Shown piece after piece: positions 45,199 through 56,400 of a DNA stretch of 64,000 nucleotides. Origin of the DNA: Brachybacterium sp. UMB0905. Lineage in GTDB: Bacteria; Actinomycetota; Actinomycetes; Actinomycetales; Dermabacteraceae. The stretch is from assembly GCF_002871795.1 (NCBI RefSeq), contig NZ_PNHL01000008.1:92266-156265 (forward strand). Direction: 5' to 3'. Made by a program: the position numbers and the translations under genes. A model generated the notes under the pieces. It was not told the DNA's origin and ran no database searches. It saw nothing but the letters and a program-made list of their open reading frames with translations. Each line of letters opens with the position of its first letter. Positions within the stretch are counted from its first letter, which is position 1.

Positions 45199-46405
45199 GC
45201 TCCTCGCGCGGCTGGTCGATCTCGCCCAGCAGGGCCTTCGCGTAGCTGGCATGCACCGACTCCTCATCGGAGGGGTGGTACATCCCGGCGCGCACATCCC
45301 GCGAGAGGCGTTCGAGCTCGCTGCGGCGGAAGTAGTGGGAGCCGCCCGAGGCGCGCAGCACCTGGTCCACTGCCGCGATCGCCGTTTCGGTGGCGCGGGA
45401 CTTCATTCCGGAGAAGTGCAGGAACCAGCGCGCCCCATGGTCGGTGATGCCCGGGCCCTGCTCCCCCGTGCCCAGTGCGTCGAGGTCCGCCAGCAGCTTC
45501 TCGAGCTGGAGGATGACGCCGTCCACGCCGATCGCAGCATCGGCGAGGCGCCAGCGGATATCGGGGTCATCAGCATGGACGATGCCGCGGGTGACGCTGC
45601 GCCGGGTGTGCGCCACCTCGGTGCCCACGGTGATCGCGCGCTCAGCGATCCCGGTGTACACCGAGGCGATCAGCAGTTCGAAAGCCCCGAAGATCCCCAT
45701 CACGAAGGGATCGGGATTGGGGCCGACGGGGGTCGTGGTCAGCACGTGCTCCGCGGTGATCGGGGCGCCGTGCAGGCGGGTGGTGCAGGACTGGCTGGGG
45801 CGCATGCCGTGGGTGTCCCAGTCGTCCTTGACCTCAACCTCCGTGGTGCGCTCGAGGATGCCGAAGACCAGGCTCGGATCCTCCTCGGCGGACCCGTCGT
45901 CTGCGGCGCGGCGGGCGTGGACCACCAGGCGGTCCCAGACCGGCGCGAGGGAGGTGAAGATCTTCGTGCCGGTGACGCGGAAGCCGCCGTCCTCCTGCGG
46001 CTCGGCCCGGGAGGAGGAGTCGAAGAGCATCGCCTCGTTCCCCGCCTCGGAGATGCCGAAGGCGAACAGGCGGTCCGCCGCCGCGTCCTCGAGGATGGGC
46101 CGCACTCCCGGCACGCCCAGGCGGTAAGCATGCAGGGCCGCGCCGGTGATCACCAGGTGCATGTTCATCGACAGGGCGGTGGCGGGGGCGGCCTGCGCGA
46201 GGCGCCGCTGGATCCGGGAGGCCTCCAGCAGGCTCGCGCCCGTGCCGCCCAGCTCCTGGGGCACCAGCAGGCGCAGGTAGCCGCGCTCGCGCAGATCGGC
46301 GAGGTCGTCGCGGGGGAAGGTGTTCTCGCGGTCGTGGACCACGGCGCGCTCACGGAAGGTCGTCAGCAGCTCGTCGGGCAGCAGGTCATCGGGCAGTTCG
46401 GTCAT
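45194..46405 (-). CDS. acyl-CoA dehydrogenase family protein
   Basis: A 403-residue flavoprotein of the acyl-CoA dehydrogenase superfamily. The N-terminal helical domain has YLRLLVPQELGGTGASLLEA. The FAD-contacting beta domain has LFAFGISEAGNEAMLFDSSS and RVTGTKIFTSLAPVWDRLVV. The C-terminal helices contain QVLRASGGSHYFRRSELERL SRDVRAGMYHP. The sequence is closer to the hydroxylase/DszC-like branch of such proteins than to fatty-acid enzymes. The catalytic Glu cannot be assigned by eye, and the substrate is unknown. It is a monocistronic gene. Confidence 0.82.
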   Translation of the reverse strand: MTELPDDLLPDELLTTFRERAVVHDRENTFPRDDLADLRERGYLRLLVPQELGGTGASLLEASRIQRRLAQAAPATALSMNMHLVITGAALHAYRLGVPGVRPILEDAAADRLFAFGISEAGNEAMLFDSSSRAEPQEDGGFRVTGTKIFTSLAPVWDRLVVHARRAADDGSAEEDPSLVFGILERTTEVEVKDDWDTHGMRPSQSCTTRLHGAPITAEHVLTTTPVGPNPDPFVMGIFGAFELLIASVYTGIAERAITVGTEVAHTRRSVTRGIVHADDPDIRWRLADAAIGVDGVILQLEKLLADLDALGTGEQGPGITDHGARWFLHFSGMKSRATETAIAAVDQVLRASGGSHYFRRSELERLSRDVRAGMYHPSDEESVHASYAKALLGEIDQPREEH

Positions 46406-46448
46406 GGCCGCAGGCTAATGGAGGCGCGAACGGCGTGCAGGAACCGCC

Positions 46449-49400
46449 TCACTGGAAAGCGACGGTCTTGCTGTAGTTTCCGTTCTTGTCCACGGCGCGC
46501 ACATAGAAGTCGGAGCCGCCGGAGGCGGTGGTGCTGATCTCGAAGGTGCCGCTGCTCTTCCCCACGGATTTCCATGCGCCCTGGTGGTAGGTGCGGAATT
46601 CGTAGTCCACGGCCGGGAAATCGGTATCGCCGATCGTCACGATGTAGGACTCGGTGCCCTTGGTCCCCTTCTTCCACGTGAGGTTGATGGGGACATGCGG
46701 CTTCCCACCATTCCAGGACGGCGTGCTGAAGGTGACGGTGGTCGGCTCGCTCACCAGACCTTTTTCGTTCTCCACCGTCACGGTCATCGTGTATTTCGCG
46801 CTCTCCGCAACATTGCAGGTCGCCCAGGTCTTCTCCGTAAGGTCGGTGCGGTTGCATTCCACATCACCGGAGTGAAGGGTGATGGATTTCAGCGGCACGC
46901 CGCCGAGATCTGTGGGCTTATCCACGCGGACTATCGTTTGACAAGCATTGAGCGAGTAGCAGATGAACGGGGTGTTGTCGCCCCGCGCGATCGGTGCCTC
47001 CGGCCGCGTGTACGGCGTCACCGAGTTCGAGGGATCCGAGGGCGCGGACTCCCCGCCCTTGAACCGGTTGCGGGCCTGCACCGTGAAACGGTACGAGCTG
47101 CCGTTGTCCAGAGTGTCGATGGTGACCTCGGTGGTGGAGGCGTCCACGGTCTTCGAGCCGCCGTCCCAGCTGATCACGTAATCCTTGATCGCGGTGCCGT
47201 TGTCCTGGGCCGGTTTCCAGGACACCACCGCCCGACCGTTGGGCCCGGCGCCGGTGCCCTCATTCGGCAGTCGTGCTTCCACGTCCTTGGGGGCTTCCGG
47301 AATCGCCCAGGGAACCACCTCCTTCGAGCGGGCCGATGTAGCGCCCTGCCCCACGGAGTTCTTGGCGGTGACGGTGAAGGTGTACCCGGTATCGGGGTCG
47401 AGGTTGCGCATGGTCGCGGAGGTGGCGTCACCGCCCGCGGTCACGGTCGTGCCGTCGGAGGCGCGGATGGTGTAGCCGCTGATCGGCTCCCCGTTGTGCA
47501 CATCGGCATCGGGCTTGTCCCACGTGATGGTCACGCCGCCGCCCAGTCGGTCGTTGGTGCGGCTGGCCTCCACGCCCGAGACGGCTTTCGGCGGCCCGGC
47601 CGGGTGCTGCGGGCGGGACCAGCCGGACCAGTCCGAGGGCTCCTCCGAGAGGTTGTGGGCCCGCACCCGGAAGCTGTAGTCATGCCCGTTGTCCAGCTCA
47701 TCCCAGGTCAGCTCGGTGCTGGTGGCGTCCACCGAGCGGGTCTCCAGGCGCCCTCCCTCATCGCGGCGCTGCACGTCGTATTTCTGCAGCGCCGAGCCGC
47801 GGTTCTCGGGCCGGGACCAGCTGACCTGCAGCTGCCGGTCGCCGCGCTGGACCTGCGGGGTGCCCGGCGGCTCCGGCCGCACATCCGGGGTGGCGGGGGC
47901 CGAGGGCGACGAGGCCGGGGAGTCACCGACCTCGTTGTGCGCCACCACCTGGAAGGTGTACTCGGTGCCGTTGGTGAGCCCCGTGACGGTGCACGTGGTC
48001 GACGTGCACTTCTGGGTGACATTGCCGCCGCTCGCGGCGGTGACCGTGTAGCCGCTGATCGGGGCGCCGTTGTCATCGCCCGCGGTGAACGCCAGCTCCA
48101 CGGTGCCATCGCCCACCTCACCCACGCGAGGGGCCGACGGCGCCTCCGGCTTGCCGCGCACGGTCGCGCGGATCTCGCCGGTGGCCCGCCGTTCGGGATC
48201 ACCGGTGGCGTCCTCCACCGTGTAGCTCGCGGTGAGGATGCCGGCGAACTCCGGGTCAGGTTCAATGATCACCTGGTCGCCCTCGAGCTTCACGCCACCG
48301 TCGCCGGAGACCCGCTGAGCATCCACGAGGGTCAGCGGCTCCCCGGGGAAGGGGTTGGAATCGTTCTCGAGCACGTCCACGCGGCCGGTCGTCCCCGCGT
48401 CGATCACCTGCTCATCCAGGCCCGGGGAGACCTTTGGGCGGCGGCTGCCGGTGACGGTGAGCTGGAACGTCTCCGTCACCGGTGCGGTCACGGAGTCGGT
48501 GACGGTCACCGGCAGCTGGATCGTCTCCCCGCGCGGGGCATCCAGCTCGGCGCTCACGCTCAGGGTGCTGCCGTTGATGGAGGCGCTCACCCCCTCGGGC
48601 AGGACGGAGTCATCCACACTGAACTCGAGCGGATCACCATCGGGGTCCTCCGCCGCGGTGCGCAGATCCACGGTGGTCGCAGAGCCGCCGGATTCCACCT
48701 CGATCAGGGAGCCGCGCAGCGTGGGCGGCTGGTTCGTCTCGCCGCTGAGCACCTCGATGGGGATGCTGAGCGAGCCACTCGCGGCGGTCGCATCTCCGGC
48801 GGCGCCGTCAGAGACCTCCACCGTGATCGTGTCGCGGCCCTCGTAGTCCTCGGCCGGGCGGTACACCAGCGTGGTCTCGTCCGCGACCAGCGGGGTGCCG
48901 TCGGTGTGGTCGGCCTGCGCTGCGTCATCGTCGAGCACCCGGGCATGCTGCGCGCCAGGCCGCACCCGCACCAGGGAGGAGTCGGCCAGGTCGATGCTCA
49001 GCTCGCTGCCGGAGACCACCTCGAGGGTCCCACCCACCCAGACCGGCGGGATGCGGGCGGTGCCGGGCACCCACACGTAGCCGGAGGAAGTCTGCTCATC
49101 GCGGTCGGTGATGGTGTAGCGCAGACGCTGCTGCTCCTCACCGGGGATCACCGTGAGGATGCCGTCATCGCTGAGCAGGGAGCCGTCGGCCCCATCCTCC
49201 ATCCGCACCGTCAGATCGGAGATCGAGCCATCGGGGTCGCGATCATTGGCGAGCACATCCACGGTGATGGTCTCCCCCGCCGGGTCCAGCACCTGGGCGG
49301 GATCCACGTAGTCATCGACCGCGATGGGATCGCGCAGCGGGGCGCCCGGGTCCACCCGCAGCGTCACCGTCGCGGCGCTGGTCAGCTGGCCGTCGGACAC

Positions 49401-52400
49401 CTCATAGGTGAGGGTGTGCGTGCCCGGCTCCTCCGGGGTCATCACGGTGATGCGATCGCTCGAACGACCCTCCGCGGGCGGGATCACCTCGATATCCGTC
49501 AGCGGGGTCACCGAATCGTGGAGGAGCTGGAGGGCATCCTCCTCCGGGTCGGAGTCGTTCATGAGCACGGGGATCTGGATCTCGCGGCCGGGCCGCACAT
49601 CCAGCTCGTCATCCACGGCGTAGGGCGGCTGGTTGAGCTCCGGCGGCGCCGCGACGCCCACCAGCACCTCCGCGGTGCCGATCGCCCCGGAGGCATCCAT
49701 CACCTGGTAGCGGAAGGTATCGGTGCCCACCGCATCCGGATAGGGCACGTACTCGATCCACTGCCCGGTGGCGCTCGTGATCTCCCCCAGCTGCGGGGCG
49801 GGCTCGGAGATCCCCATCAGCATCACCGAATCGCCCTCGGCGTCGATGCCGGTGGTGGGCACGGGGATGCGCACCGGGGAGCCCGCCACCGCGCGGGCTA
49901 CGAGATTCTGGGGCTGCGGCGGAGTGTCCTCGGCATCGGCGGGGATGATCCGCACCCGGAGCCGACTGGAGCCATCGCGGCCGGTCTGGTCCACCGCCTC
50001 ATAGGAGATCGTCGCCTCCCCCTGCGCATCCGGGGCGGCACGGAAACGGATCTGCTGATCATGGGTCTCGACCACCCCGAGACCCTCCACCCCGTCGGTC
50101 CCGGAGATCTCCCCCAGGTGCAGGGTGGAGCCGGTGGGAGAGATGTCGTTGCTCAGCACATCCACGAGCACCATGTCCCCAGCGCGGACCACGGCCTCAT
50201 CCGGGGCGGGCACCGGGTTGGCGAACTGGGTATCGGTCGCGGCGAGCATGACCCGCACGGTGCCCGTGGAGCTGCCCTCGGCGTTCGCGACCTCATAGGT
50301 CAGCGGCACCGGCTCCTCGCTGACAGCGGCACCGGGCTCGACCTCCACGCGGATCAGATGATGCCCCACCACGGTGGCTTTGACACCGCTGTCCTCAGGG
50401 ACGGTCACGGAGTTGGTGACCAGCACCCCGCCGGTGGGATCCACGTCGTTCTCCAGGGGATCCAGCAGGCTCTGCCCACCGGTGGTGGCCATGAGCATGT
50501 CATCCACCGCCACCGGCAGCATCGCCTCGGGGTCCGGTTCGGTGACGTCCACGCGGATCAGGCCCTGCGAGCTGGCCTCGCGGGCGGAGGCCGTGTACTC
50601 CAGGTAGTAGGTGCCCACCTCGCCGCTGACGCGCACCGATCCGCTCGTGAGGTCCGCATCGACCTCGAGCCCAGGGGCCTCATCCACATGGGTCAGCTCA
50701 AGGGAGCCGCCCGCGGGGTTGATGTCGTTCAGCAGCGGGCGAAGCACACCGGTGCGCCCGGCGACCACCTGCAGGTGATCGGTGGTGGTGATGGGGGCAA
50801 GCTCTGGGTCGGTCACGGACTCGACCTCGAGCACCGATTCGGAGGTGGCGCCGTGCTCATCACGGAAGGTGAGGGTGACCTGCTTGGGTCCGGTCTTCAG
50901 CCCCGCATCATCCACCGTCACCGTGCCATCGGCCCGGAAGGTCACCAGGTCCTCGGGCTGGATCGTGGCATCGGCCAGGTAGAACGCGTCACCCTCGGGG
51001 TCCTCCCAGTACGGCAGCACGTTCAGGGTGACGGTCTGCCCGGAGAGCACCTGCACGCGCGGGATGCCCTGTCCGGCAGGCTCCGGCGGAGAGTTCTTCT
51101 CGCCCGGGTGGACGGTGAGGGTGACGGTTGCGGTGTCGGTGCCGCCGCGGCCGTCGTCGACGATGTACGTGAAGGTGGCGGTGCCGCTGGCGTCCTCGTC
51201 CACGGCGATCTGCAGCTGGGTGCCACCGCGAATGGGGCTGACCGTGCCGATGGAGGGCTGCTTGCCCTCGAGGTCCGCGAGCAGCACATCACCGTCGGGG
51301 TCGGAGTCGTTGCGGGTCACCGGCAGGACCACGTTCATGCCGGGCCGCACCCCGAACTCGTCGTCCTCGGCCACCGGCGGGCGGTTCTCCTGGTCCCGGT
51401 CCTCCTGCACGTCGGTGATGGTGGAGGTGACGACCTCCTTCTCCTTCTCCTCCTGCTCGTCCTGCTGGATCTCCTGCTCGATCACCCACTGATCCACGAT
51501 CTTCAGCGAGTCGCGGATCATCCAGGACAGCCCGGCCACGGTGTCGTTGAGCACCACGAGGTCGCGGTTCACGCGCAGGCGCAGGTCCGCACCGGGGCCC
51601 GCCTCCGGCACCGCCTCGATGACCGGCTCGTGGCCCTCGCAGATGCGGGCGAAACGGTTCGCGGCGTTCCAGGCGCCATAGGCGCAGCCGCCCACCTGGG
51701 CGGGGGCGGCGGGAGTTCCGGTGCCGCCCGCGGGATGGACGGCGATGTCCCCGCCGCGCATCGGCACCATCAGCAGGGAGTTCTCGGTGGCGACGGCGAC
51801 GTGATCGGAGGCGTCGCCGGGCTGCTGGAGCACGAGGGTGTTGGCATCGGAGACCTGAGCCTCACTGAGATCTGCGGTGCGCACCTCGGTGCCCATGCGC
51901 AGCTGGCGCTTGGCGCGGTCCAGCACCACCGGCTCCTCCCCCACCGCGGTGAGCGCCACATCCTCGGGCTTCGAGGACAGCCCGCCGAGCGTGATGGGCT
52001 TGTCCTGCTGCGGGTTCTGGGTGTCGACGCTGCGGGGGAAGGTGTGCAGCTGGTCGCCGTCGAGCACCATTGCGGTGCCGGCGCGGGTGACGGTCACGTG
52101 GACCTCGCTGCCCTTGGCCTCGTAGGCGGGCTTGAAGGCGTCGGGGCTGAACGCGGCGGCCTGATCGGGGCTGAGCACCCACACGCGCCCGTCGGGGGTG
52201 GCGATCGCCACGCGGTCCCCGCCGAGGACGACCTCGCTCTCGGGCGGCAGCTCCACGACGCCCCCGCGCACCACGGACGCGGTGTTCACCGGGCTCACCC
52301 CGCGCGGACCGATGGTGAACACGTGGTACCCGGACTGCAGAATGTCGATGTCATCCCCGGCCACGGACAGGCGGGCGTCGTACTCGGTGGCATCCACGTT

Positions 52401-52589
52401 GAGCCGGCCGATGAGCGCGCGGTCCTGGTTGCTGACCCACACCCCGCCGTTGTTGACGTCCATGTCCGAGGACTGCTCGCCCTCATAGCGCACGGCGAAG
52501 GCGGTCAGCAGCACCGCGATCAGGGAGAGGATCACGGTGGAGGCGATCGTGCTGCGACGGCGTCGCCGCGCACCACCGCTCGCGCTCAT
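46449..52589 (-). CDS. giant membrane-anchored surface protein with Ig-like and FN3 repeats
   Basis: A 2046-residue protein. A short basic cytosolic N-terminus is followed by one transmembrane helix at about 15-34 (IASTVILSLIAVLLTAFAV) and a beta-rich extracellular domain (about 40-380). An acidic/coiled segment (QQDEQEEKEKEVV) precedes about ten Ig/cadherin-like repeats (about 410-1560) with recurring PVAEDDEFGVRPG and NDSDPDGD motifs. About four fibronectin III domains (about 1570-1960) and a divergent tail end at TVAFQ. There is no LPxTG or second anchor, so it is a type II-oriented surface fibre. Adhesion or wall-structural function is inferred. The last 530 bp are less G+C-rich. Confidence 0.85.
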   Translation of the reverse strand: MSASGGARRRRRSTIASTVILSLIAVLLTAFAVRYEGEQSSDMDVNNGGVWVSNQDRALIGRLNVDATEYDARLSVAGDDIDILQSGYHVFTIGPRGVSPVNTASVVRGGVVELPPESEVVLGGDRVAIATPDGRVWVLSPDQAAAFSPDAFKPAYEAKGSEVHVTVTRAGTAMVLDGDQLHTFPRSVDTQNPQQDKPITLGGLSSKPEDVALTAVGEEPVVLDRAKRQLRMGTEVRTADLSEAQVSDANTLVLQQPGDASDHVAVATENSLLMVPMRGGDIAVHPAGGTGTPAAPAQVGGCAYGAWNAANRFARICEGHEPVIEAVPEAGPGADLRLRVNRDLVVLNDTVAGLSWMIRDSLKIVDQWVIEQEIQQDEQEEKEKEVVTSTITDVQEDRDQENRPPVAEDDEFGVRPGMNVVLPVTRNDSDPDGDVLLADLEGKQPSIGTVSPIRGGTQLQIAVDEDASGTATFTYIVDDGRGGTDTATVTLTVHPGEKNSPPEPAGQGIPRVQVLSGQTVTLNVLPYWEDPEGDAFYLADATIQPEDLVTFRADGTVTVDDAGLKTGPKQVTLTFRDEHGATSESVLEVESVTDPELAPITTTDHLQVVAGRTGVLRPLLNDINPAGGSLELTHVDEAPGLEVDADLTSGSVRVSGEVGTYYLEYTASAREASSQGLIRVDVTEPDPEAMLPVAVDDMLMATTGGQSLLDPLENDVDPTGGVLVTNSVTVPEDSGVKATVVGHHLIRVEVEPGAAVSEEPVPLTYEVANAEGSSTGTVRVMLAATDTQFANPVPAPDEAVVRAGDMVLVDVLSNDISPTGSTLHLGEISGTDGVEGLGVVETHDQQIRFRAAPDAQGEATISYEAVDQTGRDGSSRLRVRIIPADAEDTPPQPQNLVARAVAGSPVRIPVPTTGIDAEGDSVMLMGISEPAPQLGEITSATGQWIEYVPYPDAVGTDTFRYQVMDASGAIGTAEVLVGVAAPPELNQPPYAVDDELDVRPGREIQIPVLMNDSDPEEDALQLLHDSVTPLTDIEVIPPAEGRSSDRITVMTPEEPGTHTLTYEVSDGQLTSAATVTLRVDPGAPLRDPIAVDDYVDPAQVLDPAGETITVDVLANDRDPDGSISDLTVRMEDGADGSLLSDDGILTVIPGEEQQRLRYTITDRDEQTSSGYVWVPGTARIPPVWVGGTLEVVSGSELSIDLADSSLVRVRPGAQHARVLDDDAAQADHTDGTPLVADETTLVYRPAEDYEGRDTITVEVSDGAAGDATAASGSLSIPIEVLSGETNQPPTLRGSLIEVESGGSATTVDLRTAAEDPDGDPLEFSVDDSVLPEGVSASINGSTLSVSAELDAPRGETIQLPVTVTDSVTAPVTETFQLTVTGSRRPKVSPGLDEQVIDAGTTGRVDVLENDSNPFPGEPLTLVDAQRVSGDGGVKLEGDQVIIEPDPEFAGILTASYTVEDATGDPERRATGEIRATVRGKPEAPSAPRVGEVGDGTVELAFTAGDDNGAPISGYTVTAASGGNVTQKCTSTTCTVTGLTNGTEYTFQVVAHNEVGDSPASSPSAPATPDVRPEPPGTPQVQRGDRQLQVSWSRPENRGSALQKYDVQRRDEGGRLETRSVDATSTELTWDELDNGHDYSFRVRAHNLSEEPSDWSGWSRPQHPAGPPKAVSGVEASRTNDRLGGGVTITWDKPDADVHNGEPISGYTIRASDGTTVTAGGDATSATMRNLDPDTGYTFTVTAKNSVGQGATSARSKEVVPWAIPEAPKDVEARLPNEGTGAGPNGRAVVSWKPAQDNGTAIKDYVISWDGGSKTVDASTTEVTIDTLDNGSSYRFTVQARNRFKGGESAPSDPSNSVTPYTRPEAPIARGDNTPFICYSLNACQTIVRVDKPTDLGGVPLKSITLHSGDVECNRTDLTEKTWATCNVAESAKYTMTVTVENEKGLVSEPTTVTFSTPSWNGGKPHVPINLTWKKGTKGTESYIVTIGDTDFPAVDYEFRTYHQGAWKSVGKSSGTFEISTTASGGSDFYVRAVDKNGNYSKTVAFQ

Positions 52590-52800
52590 CGTCGCTCCTC
52601 ATCCCGTGGTCCTGCGCTCATCCCATGATCTCGCGCTCAGCCCGGGGACCAAGCGGTGAGCAGGGACGACGATAGTCGACCGAGCGGCCCGAAGGCACCC
52701 GGCATCCGCATGGTCACCCAGTGGTCACCCAGGTTTCACCGCCGGGGTGACTACATGGCGGGCACCCACAGCTCCTATGGACAGCGCGACGGGGGCGCCG

Positions 52801-53490
52801 TCACGTCTCGGCTGGGGCGGCGGCGCGGGTGTTCATGTCCCCCAGCAGGACAGCGGGGCCGCGCAGCGGAGCCAGGGCCGTCGCGAGATGCGCCGCCTGC
52901 GCAGCGCGATGCTGCGCGGTGAAGGCATCGAGATGGGTGGTGATCACCGTGGCCTCTCCCCCACCGCGGCCGGCCAGATCCACGCGCGCAGCGAGCGCGA
53001 CCCGCGGCTCGGGATCCTTTCCCTCCACCCCGCGGGCCGACGGGAGCGGAATCCGGCCGGGAAAGGCAGCGGACGCGGTCACGGATTCGGCGTCGGGGGC
53101 GGGGGCGCTGTGGATGGGGTCGTCGGGGACGGGGGCATCGGGGGCGGGAGTGCCGTCAGACCTCCGGTCCTGCACGGGCAACTCGAGGGGTTCCAGCGGG
53201 AGCTTCGAGAGCAGCGCCACGCCGTATTCGCGGGGCTCTGCCCGCCCGCTCGGCGCGGGCAGCGTGATCGCGGGCGCATACAGGGCGTCCATGCTGAGCC
53301 CTTCCGCGAGGCGCCCCGGCTGATCCTCGTAGCCGGAGCGTTCCCCGAACCGGCGGTCGACCTCCTGCAGGGCGACCACATCGGCCTCGGTGCCGCGGAT
53401 CACCTCGAGCGTGCGCGAGAGATCCAGTCGGTTGACGGCGGAGGCTCCATGGCGGATGTTGAAGCTCACCACCCGGAGCCTGCTGCTCAT
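52801..53490 (-). CDS. endonuclease/exonuclease/phosphatase family protein, C-terminally truncated
   Basis: A 229-residue protein with the N-terminal three-quarters of the EEP fold: RVVSFNIRHG (Asn), VVALQEVDRRF (metal Glu), VITTHLDAF (His) and LLGDMNTR (Asp/Asn). It stops 9 residues after GDMNTR, so the final strand with the catalytic Asp-His pair (SDH or IDH motif) is missing. No matching sequence is seen in the other frames before the surface-protein gene. It also carries an acidic Pro/Asp/Ala insertion (about 108-135). The ATG overlaps the dnaE stop. Probably inactive or a recent 3' loss. Confidence 0.75.
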   Translation of the reverse strand: MSSRLRVVSFNIRHGASAVNRLDLSRTLEVIRGTEADVVALQEVDRRFGERSGYEDQPGRLAEGLSMDALYAPAITLPAPSGRAEPREYGVALLSKLPLEPLELPVQDRRSDGTPAPDAPVPDDPIHSAPAPDAESVTASAAFPGRIPLPSARGVEGKDPEPRVALAARVDLAGRGGGEATVITTHLDAFTAQHRAAQAAHLATALAPLRGPAVLLGDMNTRAAAPAET

Positions 53491-56400
53491 TGCAGGCAGC
53501 CCGGCCCCAGCAGCGCCTTCAGCGAGGCATACAGCGCCGCCGACGGGGTGACCGACAGGCGCTTGTCCAGCTGCATGAGGGTGGCTCGCCCGGGCTCCTG
53601 CAGGCGCAGCCGCACTTCGGAGGAACCGGGGTTGTCCTCGAGCACGCCGCGCAGCTCCTCGGCCACACGCTGGGTGGCGCGCGCCGCGGGCAGCGCGATG
53701 ACGACCGGCCCGCCGACGCCGCCGCCGGTCTCCGGGATCGTCATCTCCATCACGCGCAGCTCCGGCATGCCCTTGGAGGTGTCCACCCGGCCCTTCATGG
53801 AGACGATGAGGTCCTCAGCGAGCTCGGTCGCGACGGTCTGATAGGTGGAGGGGAACAGCAGGCAGTCGATCGACCCCTCGAGGTCCTCGACGGTGGCGAT
53901 CGCCCACATGTCGCCCTTCTTCGTGGTCTTGCGGGCCAGCTGCGTGATGAGCCCCGCGATCGTGACCATCTGTCCATCCTGCACGGCGCCATCATCGGCG
54001 AGCGCGGAGATGCTCGTGGTGGAGTTCTGAGCGATGACATGCTCGAGCCCATACAGCGGGTGGTCGGAGACGTACAGGCCCAGCATGTTCCGCTCGAAGG
54101 CGAGCTTCTCCTTGCGGTCCCATTCCGGCAGGTCCGGGATGGTGATGGTCGCGGCAGACCCGGAGGCCATCGCCTCGCCATCCTCCCCGGCCGCGCCGCC
54201 CAGCATGTCGGCGAACAGGTCGTACTGGCCCTGGGCCTCCTTGCGCTTGATGTCCACCACCGCGTCGACCGCATCCTCGTGGACGAGCACGAGGGAGCGA
54301 CGGTTCGCGCCCAGGGTGTCGAAGGCCCCGCCCTTGATGAGCGATTCGATGGTGCGCTTGTTGCACACGGACAGCGGCACCTTGTCCAGGAAGTCAGTGA
54401 AGGAGGTGAAGGCACCCTTCTCCTCGCGGGCGGCGATGATCTCCTCGACCACGTGGGCGCCGACGTTGCGGATCGCCGAGAGGCCGAAGCGGATGTCATC
54501 CCCCACGGCAGAGAAGTACAGGCCCGATTCGTTCACGTCCGGAGGCAGCACGGTGATGCCGCGGTGGCGGCAGTCCCCCAGGTACAGGCCCAGGCGGTCG
54601 CGGTTCTCCTGGGTGGAGGTCAGCAGCGCCGCCATGTATTCCGTCGGATAGTTCGCCTTGAGGTAGGCGGTCCAGTAGGACACCACCCCGTAGGCGGCCG
54701 AATGCGATTTGTTGAAGGCGTAGTCGGCGAACGGCAGCAGGGTCTCCCACAGGGCCTGCACGGCGGCGTCGGAGAATCCGTTCTCCTTCATCCCCGCTTC
54801 GAAGGAGACGTACTGCTTGTCCAGCTCCGCCTTCTTCTTCTTGCCCATCGCGCGGCGGAGGATGTCCGCCTGGCCCAGCGAGTAGCCGGCCACCTTCTGG
54901 GCGGTCTGCATGACCTGCTCCTGGTAGACCAGCACACCGTAGGTCTCCCCCAGGATCTCTGCGAGCGGCTCCTCGAGCTCGGGGTGGATCGGGGTGATCT
55001 CCTGCAGCCCGTTCTTGCGCAGCGCGTAGTTGGTGTGGGAGTTCATGCCCATCGGCCCGGGCCGGTAGAGCGCGGAGACCGCGGTGATGTCACCGAACCA
55101 GTCCGGTTTCATCTGCCGCAGCAGGGTGCGCATGCCGGAGCCATCCAGCTGGAACACGCCGAGCGTGTCGCCCTTCTGCAGCAGCTGGTAGGTGGCCGGG
55201 TCATCGAACGGCAGGGTCTCGAGGTCCGGGGCCTGTTTGCCGTTGCGTTCGATGTTCTCCACCGCATCGGAGAGCACGGTGAGGTTCCGCAGCCCCAGGA
55301 AGTCCATCTTGAGCAGGCCCAGGGTCTCGCACGTGGGGTACTCGAACTGGGTGATGATCTGCCCGTCGGAGGGGCGGCGCATCATCGGGATGATGTCGGT
55401 CAGGGGGTGGCTGGACATGATGACCGCGCAGGCGTGCACGCCCCAGCCGCGGGTGAGGCCCTCTACGCCCTTGGCAATCTCCACGACCTTCTGCACATCG
55501 GGGTCCTCATCGTGGAGCCGACGGAACTCCCCGGCCTCCGCGTACCGCTTGTGCTCGGGGTCGAAGATACCCGCGAGCGGGATGTCCTTGCCCATCACCG
55601 CCGGCGGCAGCGCCTTGGTGATCCGGTCGCCCATCGCGAAGGGGTAGTCCAGCACCCGGGCGGCATCCTTGAGGGAGTTCTTCGTCTTCATGACGCCGTA
55701 GGTGACGACCTGGCTGATGCGGTCATCGCCGTACTTCTGCTCCACGTACTCGATAACCTCGCCGCGGCGACGGTCGTCGAAGTCGACGTCGAAGTCCGGC
55801 ATGGAGACACGGTCGGGGTTCAGGAAGCGCTCGAACAGCAGGCCGTGCTCGAGGGGATCCAGGTCCGTGATCCGCATGGCGTAGGCGACCATCGACCCGG
55901 CGCCGGAGCCGCGCCCGGGACCGACGCGAATGCCCTGTTCCTTGGCCCATTTGATGTAGTCGGAGACCACCAGGAAGTAGCCGGGGAAGCCCATCTGGAG
56001 GATCACGCCCACCTCGTAGTCGGCACGCTTCTGGACCTCATCGGGGATGCCCGCCGGGTAGCGGTACTCCAGGCCGCGCTGCACCTCCTTGACGAACCAG
56101 GACTCCTCGTCCTCGCCGGAGGGGGTGGGGAAGGTGGGCATGTAGTTCGCGCCCTCGGCGGTGGTGGCGAAGGCGACGTCGCACATCTCGGCGATCCGCA
56201 GGGTGTTGTCGCAGGCCTCAGGCAGTTCGCGGAACAGCTCGCGCATCTCGCGGGCGGACTTCAGGTAGTAGCCGGAGCCGTCGAACTTGAAACGGTCCGG
56301 GTCTGCCAGGCGCGACCCGGAGTTGATGCACAGCAGCACATCCTGGATCGTGGCGTCGGCTTCGGTGACGTAGTGCAGGTCGTTCGTGGCGACCAGCGGG

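Noticed and set aside
46584..52628. Open frame of about 2000 codons on the plus strand opposite the giant surface-protein gene
   Set aside because: It is a mirror of the GC-rich codon bias: low-complexity Gly/Arg/His/Val sequence, no domains and no ribosome-binding site. The minus-strand protein has clear Ig/FN3 repeats.
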